Shown in pieces: positions 1 through 9,400 of a stretch of 64,000 bases of DNA. The position numbers were made by a program, and so were the translations under genes. The notes under the pieces are model-generated. The model searched no databases, had not been told where the DNA came from, and saw only the letters and a program-made list of their open reading frames with translations. The stretch is from NCBI RefSeq assembly GCF_000226095.1, contig NC_016476.1, positions 1,550,001-1,614,000 on the forward strand, read 5' to 3'. The stretch is from Thermothelomyces thermophilus ATCC 42464 (lineage: Eukaryota; Ascomycota; Sordariomycetes; Sordariales; Chaetomiaceae). Position 1 is the first letter of the stretch, and the number at the start of each line of letters is the position of its first letter.

Positions 1-1
1 C

Positions 2-445
2 AAATTCGAAAACAACCACTGGCCGACCCGACAGGAGAACGGGGACGGAGGCTTGTACCCTGTAGAATGGGTCTACGATGCAGAAAATAGAGCGGCCGAA
101 TTGCTCTAGAAGATCGAAGCCCGCGATCTAGAAAGCATCACGATAGTTCTAAGACGAGCCTGGCCTAGGCACTGCGGAACCGGACGAGACACATGGGACT
201 CGTGCTAGAGCAACGATTGCCTCTATCACGCGGACGAAAAGAAATTGCGAATTCGGGAGCTTCAGATGAAGCTATGGCACGCACGACGGAAAGCGGAACG
301 GACCTAATGGTGGGAAGCCGCAAGCACTCAATGGCTCACGGAAATGAGCACGATCGACGAAGCCGCTATTAGCCGAACAACCGGAGAGGTTAGCACTGAC
401 CTGGGAAACGGGTTAGGGCCCTTCGAGGGGCCCGGAAACCATTAA
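2..445 (+). pseudogene. Gy-A copy 1 gag, C-terminal part
   Basis: This is the end of the gag frame (frame 2), which stops with TAA at 443-445. It contains several TAG/TAA codons that RIP can explain. The residues are charged and Trp-rich, and no catalytic motif is visible. The same stretch is recognisable in reverse at about 15515-15960 and 49830-50280 in the other copies, where the CCHC zinc knuckle lies further upstream. The pol frame (frame 1) becomes readable from about 415, so gag and pol overlap by roughly 30 nt with pol in the -1 frame. That arrangement would suit -1 frameshifting. I do not see a convincing slippery heptamer, and RIP may have erased it. Confidence 0.7.
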
Positions 446-1000
446 CGCCCGTGTAGCGGCGAGTGGTAGTGTAGTACAGGAGGAACTGGCGCAAGAGACC
501 ACTATACCGAGACCTCCCGGCAGAAACATGGGAAATCGCCGCAATCTTTGGACGACGGCGGCAAGACAAGCGGCTATGGATAACAGCATAGTGGAAACAG
601 CACGAAATGCTCGCACTAGTGGACAGTGGAGCAGAGATGAATCTGATTTCGCCGACACTGGTGAATTAGCTGTGGATACCCTGGAGAATGAAGCGGAAGC
701 ATGGCATAGTCAAAGGGCCATTTCCGATGTAATGGGTACGTAGGGAGACCGAACCGATCGACATCACTGTGGCAGGGAAGACTATAGCAGTCATATTTAG
801 CATTGTGGACATGGGCAACGACAAAGACATGATATTGGGGTTACTATGGCATGAAGATTACGACCCGGACATTAGCTGGAAGAATGGTGGCTACCTGTGA
901 CCCCGAACGGAGTCGTATTCGACTAGCGAGATGGGGAGCGCGCAAGGATCGCGAGCGGACGATGCTCAGAGAAAGGCATGTCCTACGGATCCACCGCAAG
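415..1000 (+). pseudogene. Gy-A copy 1 pol: retroviral-type aspartic protease
   Basis: The frame holds the catalytic motif LVDSGAEMNLIS at about 616-651, followed about 200 nt later by the second hallmark ILGLLWH at about 832-852, as in RVP/Asp protease domains of Ty3/Gypsy elements. The enzyme would cut the Gag-Pol polyprotein inside the virus-like particle. Stops fall at 664, about 730 and 898. The DSG triad itself is intact. The frame (position 1 modulo 3) is the same as that of RT and integrase downstream, so pol was one continuous polyprotein. Confidence 0.85.
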
Positions 1001-1399
1001 AGACGGACAGTGGCAGGCAGACCACTACGGACTCTGGAAGAAGCGGCATAACGATACCGACGTTGCGACAGGAGGAACGAGCTGAATCGCCGATAGCTGT
1101 TCTCTCCGTTGACGAATGTGGAGTACTGCAATGGGAGTAGTGGGTTGAGATAGGAGAAATCGCTAGTATCGCTATGGACGGAACCAAGTTCGCATACTAC
1201 CAGAAAACCGAGAGACGAGACAAGACTGGGGAAGTACCGAAGGAATACGAAGGACACCTAGCATTCGAACCGAAGCATCTGGAAGGATTACTAGAACACG
1301 GCCTATAGGATCACGAGATCAAGCTTAAGGAAAGAGCACGACTGAAGTTCTTCAAGATTTACCACACGAGCCAGACATAGGACGAAGAACTTAAGCGAT

Positions 1400-2865
1400 A
1401 TTTGGAGGAGAACCTTCGAAGAGGACATATCCGCCCGTCGACATCGCCAGCAGGCTACCCAATCCTGTTTGTGCCCAAGAAAGACGGAAAGCTACGGTTA
1501 TACGTCGACTATCGGCAACTTAACGAACAGACCGTGAAAAATCGATACCCGTTACCGCTGATCTCACAGCTCTGAGATCAGTTGGCAGGAGCCCAATATT
1601 TCACGCGTCTTGACTTGCCATCGGCCTACAACCACATACGGATCAAAGAAGGCGACGAGTGGAAAACGGCCTTTAGGACACCTTATGGCCACTACGAGTA
1701 CCTTGTCATGCCATTTGGACTTACGAATGCGCCGGCAACGTTCCAAGCCCTGATTGATCAAGCTATCCGACCCTTTCTCGACAAATTTGCGGTATGTTAT
1801 CTCGACAATATACTCATCTTCTCCAAGACAATGGACGAACACCGGAAGCACGTAAAAGCAGTGCTGGACGCGCTACACGCGTACAAGCTATCAGTCAACA
1901 AGGGAAAGAGCGAATTCCACGTCAGGAAAACGGTGTTTCTGGGATACGAGATATCCCCAGGACAAATCCGGATGGAACCTTCAAAGGTTAAAGCTATCAA
2001 GAATTGGCCACGACCGACGTTAGTCACGGAAATACGAAGCTTTATCAGATTTGCAAACTTCTACCGGATGTTCATCAGGAACTTTAGAGCGATCGCACGA
2101 CCTTTGCACGAACTCACCAAGAAGAATGCTGAATTCCAATGGGAAGAACAACACGAGCAAGCATTCACGTAGATCCGGAACGCCATTACCGAAGACCTAG
2201 TACTGGTACTGCCAGACCCCAAGAAGCCATTTGAGGTAGAAACAGACGCTTCAGACTACGCCATCGGAGGACAATTGGGACAACGAGACGAACAAGGGAA
2301 GCTACATCCTGTAGCCTTCTTTTCAAAGAAGCTCGATAGACTACGTCTCAATTATCTGATCCACAACAAGGAACTACTTGCGATTGTCGAAGCTTTCAAG
2401 GAATGGCGACCATACCTCAGCGGCACGATTGAACCGGTACAAGTATATACGGATCACAAGAATTTGCGATACTTTACGACGACGAAGGAACTCAACGGAC
2501 GACAAATACGATGGGCAGAATTCCTCGCGGAATTCAACTTTGAGATCCGCTACAAGAAGGGCAAAGAGAACGCACGAGCGGACATCTTAAGTCAACGAAC
2601 GGATCACACGGAAGGACGAACGGGAACGACACCACCGTTGTTCAAGGAACGGACAGACGGAACGCTGCATCACGAGACGCAGACACCCGTGGAAGATGAT
2701 CCACTCGACTCGTTCCTCGAATGCTGCGCAATCTTTCGAGAAGAAAGGATCAACGAGGCACAGTATCAAGCAGCACCCGGACCAGTGGTACCTGACGGAG
2801 TGGAAGAAAAAGATGGGAAACTCTGGTACCGAGGTAAAGCATACATCTACGACAAAGATCAATAG
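1400..2865 (+). pseudogene. Gy-A copy 1 pol: reverse transcriptase and RNase H
   Basis: The RT has the expected blocks in order: [12 protein letters not shown] and DYRQLN (about 1465-1520), FTRLDLPSAYNHIRI (1600-1645), [13 protein letters not shown] (1708-1746) and the active-site block CYLDNILIFS (1795-1824). The second catalytic Asp is Asn. The thumb block FLGYEIS and a long stretch free of stops run to 2170. RNase H follows, with TDASDYAIGGQLG at about 2245 and the DHKNLRYF block at about 2454. Internal stops are TGA at 1573 (from Arg CGA), TAG at 2170 and TAG at 2863. The enzyme would copy element RNA into cDNA. With YLDN in place of YLDD and stops inside, this copy cannot encode an active RT. 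Confidence 0.93.
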
Positions 2866-3900
2866 CTACGGATGATTCGAGAACTCTACGAGTCGAAACT
2901 CGGAGGACACAAAGGAGTCACGAAGACTGTCGCACAAGTCAAGAAACACTACGACTTTCCATAGTTAACGGCACGAGTTAAGGAAGTCATACGGAGTTGC
3001 GACATCTGCAATCGAAGCAAAACGGCACGACACAAGCCGTATAGGCTACTTCAGCCACTGCTAACAGCTGACAAACCATGGAGTTTAGTTACGATGGACT
3101 TCATTACGAAGCTGCCAGAATCCAAGGACACAGCCACAGGAGTGACCTACGACAGTATTCTTACTGTAGTAGATCGCCTGACTAAGTGGGCATACTTCTT
3201 TCCCTACAAGGAGTCCTAGACAGCGGAACAGTTGGCAGACGTGATCTATCGGCAAGTTGCATCAGTGCATGCTTGGCCGCAAGAATGGATCACCGACAGA
3301 GACACCAAATTCGCATCGAAGTTCTGGCAAGCGTTAATGCAACGATTGGGCGTTAACAGCAAGCTGTCAACGGCATATCACCCACAGACTGACGGACAAA
3401 CGGAGCGACTAAACCAAGTTGTCGAGCAGTATCTCCGTTCTTACGTCAACTACTAGCAAAACGACTGGGTCATGCTGTTACCAACAGCACAACTCGCCTA
3501 CAACACGACGCCGACAGAAACGACCAAAGTCACACCGTTCTTCGCGAACTACGGATACGAAGCAGACCTTAGGCAAGGACCAGAAGTCACAGTGCCGAGA
3601 GCAGCAGTCAAAGCGGAACAAATGCACGCACTGCATGAAAAGCTCAAAAAGGAACTCGAGTTTGTCAGAACCAGAATGAAGAACTACTACGACAAACATA
3701 GGCTCGAGGGACCTCGCCTAGAGAGGGGAGACAAAGTCTACCTGATTGCACGGAACTTACGAACCAAACGACCAAGCACGAAGCTAGACTTCAAGAAGGT
3801 CGGACCCTTCGTTATCAAAGAACAAATTTCGACATCCAACTACCGACTATCGTTACCGTCATCTATGCGACTACGGACGGATGTTTTTCATATTTCACTT
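2866..3900 (+). pseudogene. Gy-A copy 1 pol: integrase
   Basis: A zinc-binding H2C2 N-terminal domain (GGHKGV, then CDICNRSK at about 2998-3021) precedes an rve core. The core shows VTMDFITKLP (first catalytic Asp, about 3090), WITDRDTKFASKFW (second Asp, about 3286-3327) and QTDGQTERLNQ (catalytic Glu region, about 3385-3417). A C-terminal domain leads into the chromodomain. All three acidic residues appear intact. Stops occur at 2962, 3220 and 3454. This domain would insert the cDNA into the genome; Gy-A copies 2 and 3 show 5-bp target duplications, as expected for it. Confidence 0.92.
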
Positions 3901-3939
3901 CTCGAACCAGCACCAAAGAGCGCCAAGGTTGCCACGCAC

Positions 3940-4185
3940 ATCGAAGCAGAGGACAAGGAAGAAGAATGGGACGTCGAAGAAATTCTGGATTCACGCATCA
4001 TCAACGGAGAACTACAGTACCTGGTCAAATGGCTTGATTTTAGACCAGAAGACAACTCATGGGAACTAGTCAAGAACCTGAATTGCCCTGAGAAGCTGGA
4101 GCAGTTCTACCGGCAGAATCCTAACCGGCCACAAGAACCGGCTCTAAAGCCTATTCCCCGACAGAAAAAGAGGGGAACCCGCTAG
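3940..4185 (+). pseudogene. Gy-A copy 1 pol: C-terminal chromodomain
   Basis: The last part of pol encodes a chromodomain: WDVEEILDSRI, then QYLVKWLDF, then NSWELVKNL, ending in a short basic tail and TAG at 4183-4185. The pattern (aromatic residues, VKW, a WE pair) matches chromodomains at integrase C-termini in chromoviruses, which are known to steer integration toward histone-marked chromatin. This part of the frame is free of stops from 3472 to the end. Its last about 35 nt overlap, tail to tail, the end of the opposite-strand ORF at 4151-4747. Confidence 0.9.
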
Positions 4186-4747
4186 AATTAGGACCGGGAT
4201 CCAACCCGATCGACTCCCAATCAAGCACGTCAAAAGTACCCAACGCCTGAGCCTGACCCGTGAGGGTCTGTGTCTCCGACATCGGCGGAGGAGTATCTGG
4301 TTCTTCCTCTTCCTCCAGACGAGCTATGCCACGACGAAAAACTTCGGCACCACGATCACGCAGGGATTGCTGTAAACGACGCAATCGACTCAAACGGCTT
4401 AGCGTCTGAGCAAGCAGCGCCTCGGTCTCGGCAATCTCTTTCGAAACCTTCTCCTGCTCCGACAAATTCGAAAGGACTAAGACAGTCAGCAACCCAAGAC
4501 TACGAAGGAAAACTACGAGGAACCTACGGGCATCCGTAACGTTCGGACCACTGCACTTCTTGCCCATGCGAACACAATTTTGGCACTTGTTCAAACCCTC
4601 CATCATCACACAACGCTTCCGCGGCTTCGTATTCTAACAACGCTCGCAAGGCATGGCGACTTCGTAACCCTCTCGCTCGATCTTGATCGCAATAGCGTGT
4701 CGTTCGCGCTTGAGATCGCGACGATTCCTGGGAATACGATCAGCCAT
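4151..4747 (-). pseudogene. Gy-A copy 1 antisense ORF with Zn2Cys6-like cluster and heptad-rich segment
   Basis: This ORF runs opposite to pol, from ATG at 4747 to the stop at 4151 (198 codons), with a single TAG at codon 38. Codons 34-65 hold six Cys spaced C-x2-C-x8-C-x8-C-x2-C-x6-C in a Lys/Arg-rich setting, close to the fungal Zn2Cys6 DNA-binding spacing (C-x2-C-x6-C-x5-12-C-x2-C-x6-8-C). A segment rich in Leu, Arg and Glu with heptad-like spacing follows (about residues 85-140), then an acidic C-terminus ending with a Pro- and Ser-containing tail. The same ORF, with the same order of parts, is seen in Gy-A copies 2 and 3, where Cys codons have become Tyr codons as RIP would cause. The function is unknown. 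A DNA- or nucleic-acid-binding accessory protein is an inference from the cysteine pattern only. Confidence 0.75.
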
Positions 4748-4848
4748 GACGAAAGGAGGTTAGCGGAAGAAGGACGTTACCTATTGAGAAAGGGGATGTT
4801 GGTGGTATTTGAAACAAGTCATGAGAAGCTTTCGGGTCGAAAGCCCTG

Positions 4849-4862
4849 AAGAGGGGGCATCG
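4849..4862 (+). other. Gy-A copy 1 polypurine tract and CATCG spacer
   Basis: The purine run GAAGAGGGGG followed by CATCG directly precedes the TGTCAC start of the 3' LTR. The same GGGG-CATCG context precedes the LTR in Gy-A copy 2 (reverse strand at about 11115-11126), so it is the conserved plus-strand primer site. Confidence 0.75.
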
Positions 4863-5314
4863 TGTCACGAGCCAACTATAAACCGCGACCCGGTGGGGTG
4901 CAGCAGGCCGAATGAGCCACCAATCAAGAAGGGCACGAAGCGAGGCTGACACGGATCGCTAGGGAGCGCAGGCTACCACGAGCGAACAATTGCCAAAAGG
5001 GGAAAGATAGCGGAGGATAGCTAGCTACCAAAGGCGATCCAAAGACAGGATCGAAGAAGGCCATAAGCGATCAGGAAGAGTATATATACATGTAAATAGT
5101 CACTCGTTATGGTGGACTCTGGGAGTTCACCAGTGGTAACAATCACAATCACAGTACTCATACCAAGCATTGCTGATTACTGTGAGAGACAACTCTAAGT
5201 GTTGTTGTGAACCCTTTGGCTTCACCGAATCCCTCAGACGACCTGCCTGCTTGTCCCGCTTCACCCACCTCCGTCTGGACCCTTTCAGAAGAAGTCTGAG
5301 TTGGGTTCGTCACA
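4863..5314 (+). repeat. Gy-A copy 1 3' LTR (452 bp)
   Basis: The repeat begins TGTCAC and ends TTCGTCACA, matching in its last about 200 bp the LTRs of copies 2 (448 bp) and 3 (419 bp). The upstream half (U3) differs clearly from both. It contains a TATA stretch at 5081 and the predicted transcript start and self-primer at 5132. The DNA directly after 5314 is a Gy-C gag start, so the element inserted there. Confidence 0.85.
5081..5143 (+). promoter_or_regulatory. Gy-A LTR TATA box and putative self-primer
   Basis: TATATATA at 5081-5088 is followed 51 nt later by AGTGGTAACAAT (5132-5143). That 12-mer is the exact complement of the sequence adjoining the 5' LTR in Gy-A copy 3 (52097-52108 on the plus strand, just inside the LTR that starts at 52110). 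In Tf1/sushi elements the 5' end of the mRNA folds back on the primer binding site in this way. The use as a primer is inferred from complementarity. Confidence 0.6.
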
Positions 5315-5643
5315 TAGGAGGATCGAGGAGGGTCTTCCGTAGGGAAGGATCCTAGTATTAATATAGGATTCGCTTAGCTACTAGTTACCAAGTCGCCGGG
5401 GTCAAACGAAGATAGGGTTAATAGATAGGAGGAGGAGGTAGGTAGATAGATGACTACCTTAGTTACCAAGTCGCCAGGAACAGAGGGATTTTATAGTGGT
5501 TATAACAGAATTGCCTAGTTCGGTTACTAAGTCGCCGAAACTAAACGTAACTATCGCGAAAGTAGTACTAAACTATTTGTCAACGCGAAACGAATCTAGT
5601 GCTAATGGTTTTAGATGGTTGGAGCAGAGTTTCCGCTACCAGT
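5315..5643 (-). pseudogene. Gy-C copy 1: start of gag and 5' leader (remnant)
   Basis: On the minus strand, 5369-5315 matches the first residues of the Gy-C gag that starts at 19460 in copy 2, with the start Met changed to Ile. The 5370-5643 stretch matches the leader between gag and LTR in that copy (19461-19664), with an extra about 70-bp purine-rich segment near 5421-5490. The rest of gag is missing because Gy-A copy 1 is inserted at 5315. Confidence 0.7.
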
Positions 5644-5883
5644 TGATAGAAGATGGTTCCAGTAGATGGAAGATGGTTCTAATTGATAGAAGAAAGTTGG
5701 TAAGTTGTAAATAGTTTAAAAGTTCGATGTCTTCTTCCTACGTATGTTGGCCCTATGGCTCTAGTATAAGTAGAGGATTAGGAACAAAGAACCCTCTATT
5801 TGCTAGCCTGTTTGCTAGATCTATAGGTCTTATCTTATTTAGCCTTACATGATGGACGTGTCTGTAGATAACGTACTACATTA
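5644..5883 (-). repeat. Gy-C copy 1 5' LTR (240 bp)
   Basis: On the plus strand the repeat runs from TGATAG to ACATTA (CA changed to TA) and aligns along its whole length to the 242-bp LTR at 19665-19906. The gag start lies to its left, so this is the 5' LTR of a minus-strand Gy-C element distinct from copy 2. Copia DNA flanks its outer end from 5884. Confidence 0.75.
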
Positions 5884-6288
5884 CGATTCTAGCGATTTAA
5901 GCGAGTTCGTATAGTTTAGCTTCTTTTGGTTAATTAAATAGCGACTCTATTATAGTTTCTAGCGCTCTACTAGTTGTATCTAGATTGTTTAAGCTAACTA
6001 AATATAGTAATATTAAAGCTAGCAAGCTTTATAAGGTGCCCTATAGAATATATATATAGTTAGCTCTAGTAGGACGTTCTTTTGGCGAATATTGTAATCA
6101 TTCTAGTACTAGCTCCTATTACTATTATTATATCTATAGTTCCTATAAGTGTAAAGATATATATACTAATTACCTATACGTCTAATAGCTCTTATAATAT
6201 TTATACTAACTATAATGGTAGTCCTACTTCTTATATTAGGTTAGCAAAGGATTTAATAAAGGCTCTATTAGATAGAGTTAAGGCTTCT
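5884..6288 (-). mobile_element. Copia (left copy) fragment, 3' non-pol region
   Basis: This AT-rich 405-bp stretch aligns to about 62380-62735 of the right-hand Copia copy. Its right edge CTTCT (6284-6288) is the target duplication that reappears at 19907-19911, so the Copia sequence continues across Gy-C copy 2. It lies downstream of the Copia pol in the element's own (minus) orientation. A 69-codon plus-strand frame at 6082-6291 is open here and in the other copy but resembles no family I know. Confidence 0.65.
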
Positions 6289-6432
6289 TAATAGAAGATG
6301 GTCTCTAGTAGATGGAAGATGGTTCTAATTGATAGAAGAAAAGTTGGTAAGTTGTAAATAGTTCAAAAGATCGATGTCCTCTTCCTACGTATGCTGGCCC
6401 TATAGCTCTGGTATAAGTAAAGGATTAGGAAC
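6289..6432 (-). repeat. Gy-C copy 2 3' LTR, truncated (144 bp)
   Basis: This matches the outer part of the LTR at 19665-19906. It starts TAATAG (TG changed to TA) directly after the CTTCT duplication. Similarity stops at 6432, where RNase H-coding sequence begins, marking the deletion joint. Confidence 0.75.
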
Positions 6433-9400
6433 AATTATCGTCGATAGTCCTATCCGCGCGCTTGTTTTTAATAAGGTCCTTAATGATAGGGGCGTACTTG
6501 GTATCTGTCTTGTAGCCGTTAACGAACTTTGCCTTAAGTTTGGGATCTATCCGTGCCTCGGCAAAGGCGAACCAAACGTCGTCAAGTACGGCTAATCCGT
6601 CTGGTCGTTTGGAAGGTTCAGGGTCCCCTAATACGCTTAATCTGCTTAACGCGTCTGGTACAAAGTTAAGTCTTCTAGGAAGATAGTAGACTTTGAGGTC
6701 GTACTACGATAGGTAGATAGACGCGTTGATTAGGCGACAGTTGGTGTGGTCGGTTGAATTTGTATCTAGGTTGGTTTGTTCTACAATACCACGTGTGGCG
6801 GCGTGGTTAGTTAGAACGATGACTAGTATACGCGCCAAATAGACCATCATATATAGTTTGCAAATTGCCTAGACTAGATAGGCGACTTCTTGTTTAGAGG
6901 GTCCGTATCGTATCTTAGCCTTCGTTAACAAGCGGCTTAGGAACATGATAGGCAGCACCTGGTTAGCTGGGATAGGGTTGCCCAGGCGCTAGTTATATTC
7001 GTCGTGTATATAGAAGACTATGACGCTAAATCTGCGTTCTAAATAGCCGTCGAGTTAAATATATAGCTGCTTATTAGGATTGAAGTAGTAGAGGATTATC
7101 AGGTTTTCGCGACAAATGGCCTCTTGTAGGGCGGCAAAGGACGCCTTTTCTTGTTTAGTTGGCTTAAAGGAAGTACGGCTATAGTAGCCTATCCTCCGGG
7201 TACAGTTGCCGACTTCTAGTTCGCCGGTTTTTGGCTATACGTAAGTAGGTCAGTCTTGCGTTTCTGGAGTGGCTCGGCGATCTTCGCGTAGTATAGAATC
7301 AAATGTTATAAAAAACTAGTGGCGCCTAAGTACTGTTCTAGTACCTTTAACATGTATAGAAAGGACAACTGCTTGAACGCTTTAATACACTGATCTATAT
7401 TGGTAAGGCTAAGACTGTCTACACAGAAGCTAAGCAGTTCTACATTTAGGTAGCCGATATATGATTTGGTAGGCGAGATAGCGATATTCTTCTTTCGGAA
7501 CAGGTTAAAGATAGTCTTCAAATGTTATATATGATCCTTGGCTGTGTCTGAGAAGATGACGATGTCGTCGATAAACGCGTAATAGTAGGAGGAATATAGT
7601 CGTAATAACTGATCTATAAATCGTTATACGTACGTAGGCGAATTACGGTATCCTATAAGTGCTATAGTCGGCTATTCTAGACTATAGGGGCTGATTAGTG
7701 TAAACCTGTCTTAATGTAAAGGATATATACCAAATTAGTAGAAGAACGACATTATGTCAATTGCTGTAATGAACTTCTTTTTACGTAGAGCCGTGATAAT
7801 CTCTGACTATAGTGGTAGTAGGTAGTTATTAGGAACGGTAACCTTGTTCAAACTACGTAGATCGATGACAACGTAACCCTTAGCGATACCCTTAACGGTA
7901 CGCCAGACTACGAAAACAGGATAGGCGAAAGGAGTGGCGTCTTTTGCGAACTACACTTTGCCCTATTAATAGAGAGCGTCGAAGGTTTTGTCTAGGACTT
8001 CCCTGTCCCTCTGGCTTAACGGGTACGTATAGGAGTATACCTTCTAGTGTTACTACCCTTCTACTAGTAGCACTTTTATCTATTTGTTCTGTGGTATATT
8101 GATTAGACTAGCGTCGTTCTAGAGTTATAGAAATTTGTTGACCAAGTTGGCGAACTTCTGCGCTAGTACTAGGTCGCCTACGTAGATATAGACGTTGTTA
8201 TTAGTGACGATCTTAGGTAGGGAGCCGGATATCTTCAATCCTAGTGTGGAATGCTTCTTAGGCACGCGTAGCTTGCGTTCCGTGTCGTTAGCTCCCGGGA
8301 TCGCTTCCGGTGAAATATCTTATAGTGGAAAAGGCTGAGATTGCTAGGTAAGTTAGAAGACGAAGTCGCTGACAGGAGTGTCGTCAGAGGCTGTAAATAG
8401 GGCTACGGGCATAGGTGGCTTTATAGGGACGTAACTGCCTTTAAGGATTACGCTCGAATAGCGGTTCAAATTAAAGGAAGCGTTGACCGGTATAACGTCG
8501 TACTGATTGGCAAGTTTCGTAGGGTTAACGTCTATTATAGGTATAGCCATCGTTAAGATAGCAGTGGCGATCGCCGCTATATAGAAAGCGGTATTCTACG
8601 AACAGGCAAAGTAGCCACTGTCTTCTATTTCTTCGATCCTTCCGATAGGGTACCTCTTCGGGATACGTAGCGTTCCCTGTATAGTGTTTTCGACAGGTAC
8701 TACCTTTGGGGTCTTCGTATCTATAACGAAGTTACAGACGGCTACGTAAGCTAAGTTAAATATAAAGACACGACCTGTCGGTAGAGGCTTGTACTTGACA
8801 GGCACTATTGCCCGTTAGTTAGGCAGGAGAGTGATTTCACGAGTAGTTTTGACCTTCCGTACGCAGGGCACAGAGTATGTATATATAGAAAAAGGAAAAC
8901 GGAAGTCGAATAACTGCAAATTGACTTCCTTACGTTAGTAGTCAATATTCGTATCGTACGAATCTAGGAATTTGTTACCTATTAACAGATTCGGTGCTAG
9001 AGAGTCGACAACCTACGCTATACGAGTAAACTTAGCTAAGGTAGGAGTGCCGTTTTCTATACCTAGTAAATAGATATCAAAGGATGCCTATTCGTTAAGG
9101 CTTAATATGGCGTTTCCCACGCCTTTGACTCTGCCCTTGCGTCGTTCGACTTAGTAGTTCAATCGCTATAGGAACGTACGGTTGATAAGGGAGCGGCTAG
9201 CGCCAGGATCTAGGTACACTTCTACTACTTTACAATCTATAGGTTCGTAGTATACCCTAACATGTAGATAGGTATATCCTAGCGGTAAACCGTGGCGGTT
9301 AGGTATACGCCTAGGAGGTACGTCCCTAACCTAGTACGCTTTTGCTATAGTGTCCGTCGGCAACGTAGTTAGCACGTCTAAAGCTTAGTATACGTTTTCT
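6433..9400 (-). pseudogene. Gy-C copy 2 pol: protease, reverse transcriptase, RNase H
   Basis: Reading right to left, a protease-like block LDPGASRSLI is at about 9215-9185. RT spans about 8000-7250, with blocks VVIDLRSLNKVTVPN, FITAIDIMSFFYQF and AFIDDIVIFSD (FIDD at 7575-7564, both Asp present) and YLGATSFL. RNase H lies at about 7150-6600 and ends in a VPDALSRL block. The sequence resembles a large Gypsy polyprotein lineage common in filamentous ascomycetes. TAG stops and frame changes are scattered, though stretches such as 7521-7306 remain open. The chain ends at 6433, before any integrase motif. It would have made cDNA from element RNA but could not integrate by itself. Confidence 0.85.

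Larger units (their letters stand above)
1..5314 (+). mobile_element. Gy-A copy 1: chromodomain Ty3/Gypsy retrotransposon, 5' end outside window
   Basis: The element reads left to right: end of gag, protease, reverse transcriptase, RNase H, integrase, chromodomain, an opposite-strand ORF, a purine tract and the 3' LTR. The 5' LTR and most of gag lie upstream of the window. It is the least decayed of three copies of the same family here (the others are 10667-18256 and 45037-52528, both inverted). Pol still has long open stretches, broken by about a dozen stop codons, most of them TAG where Gln or Trp is expected. The domain order and chromodomain place it among chromoviruses. It has landed close to the gag start of a Gy-C element, whose gag and LTR resume at 5315. 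It is most likely immobile, since protease and RT carry stops and the RT catalytic motif reads YLDN. Confidence 0.93.

Noticed and set aside
844-1257. 137-codon minus-strand ORF over the Gy-A protease/RT linker
   Set aside because: It is antisense to a clear pol frame, shows no cysteine or other motif, and is not kept in copies 2 and 3.
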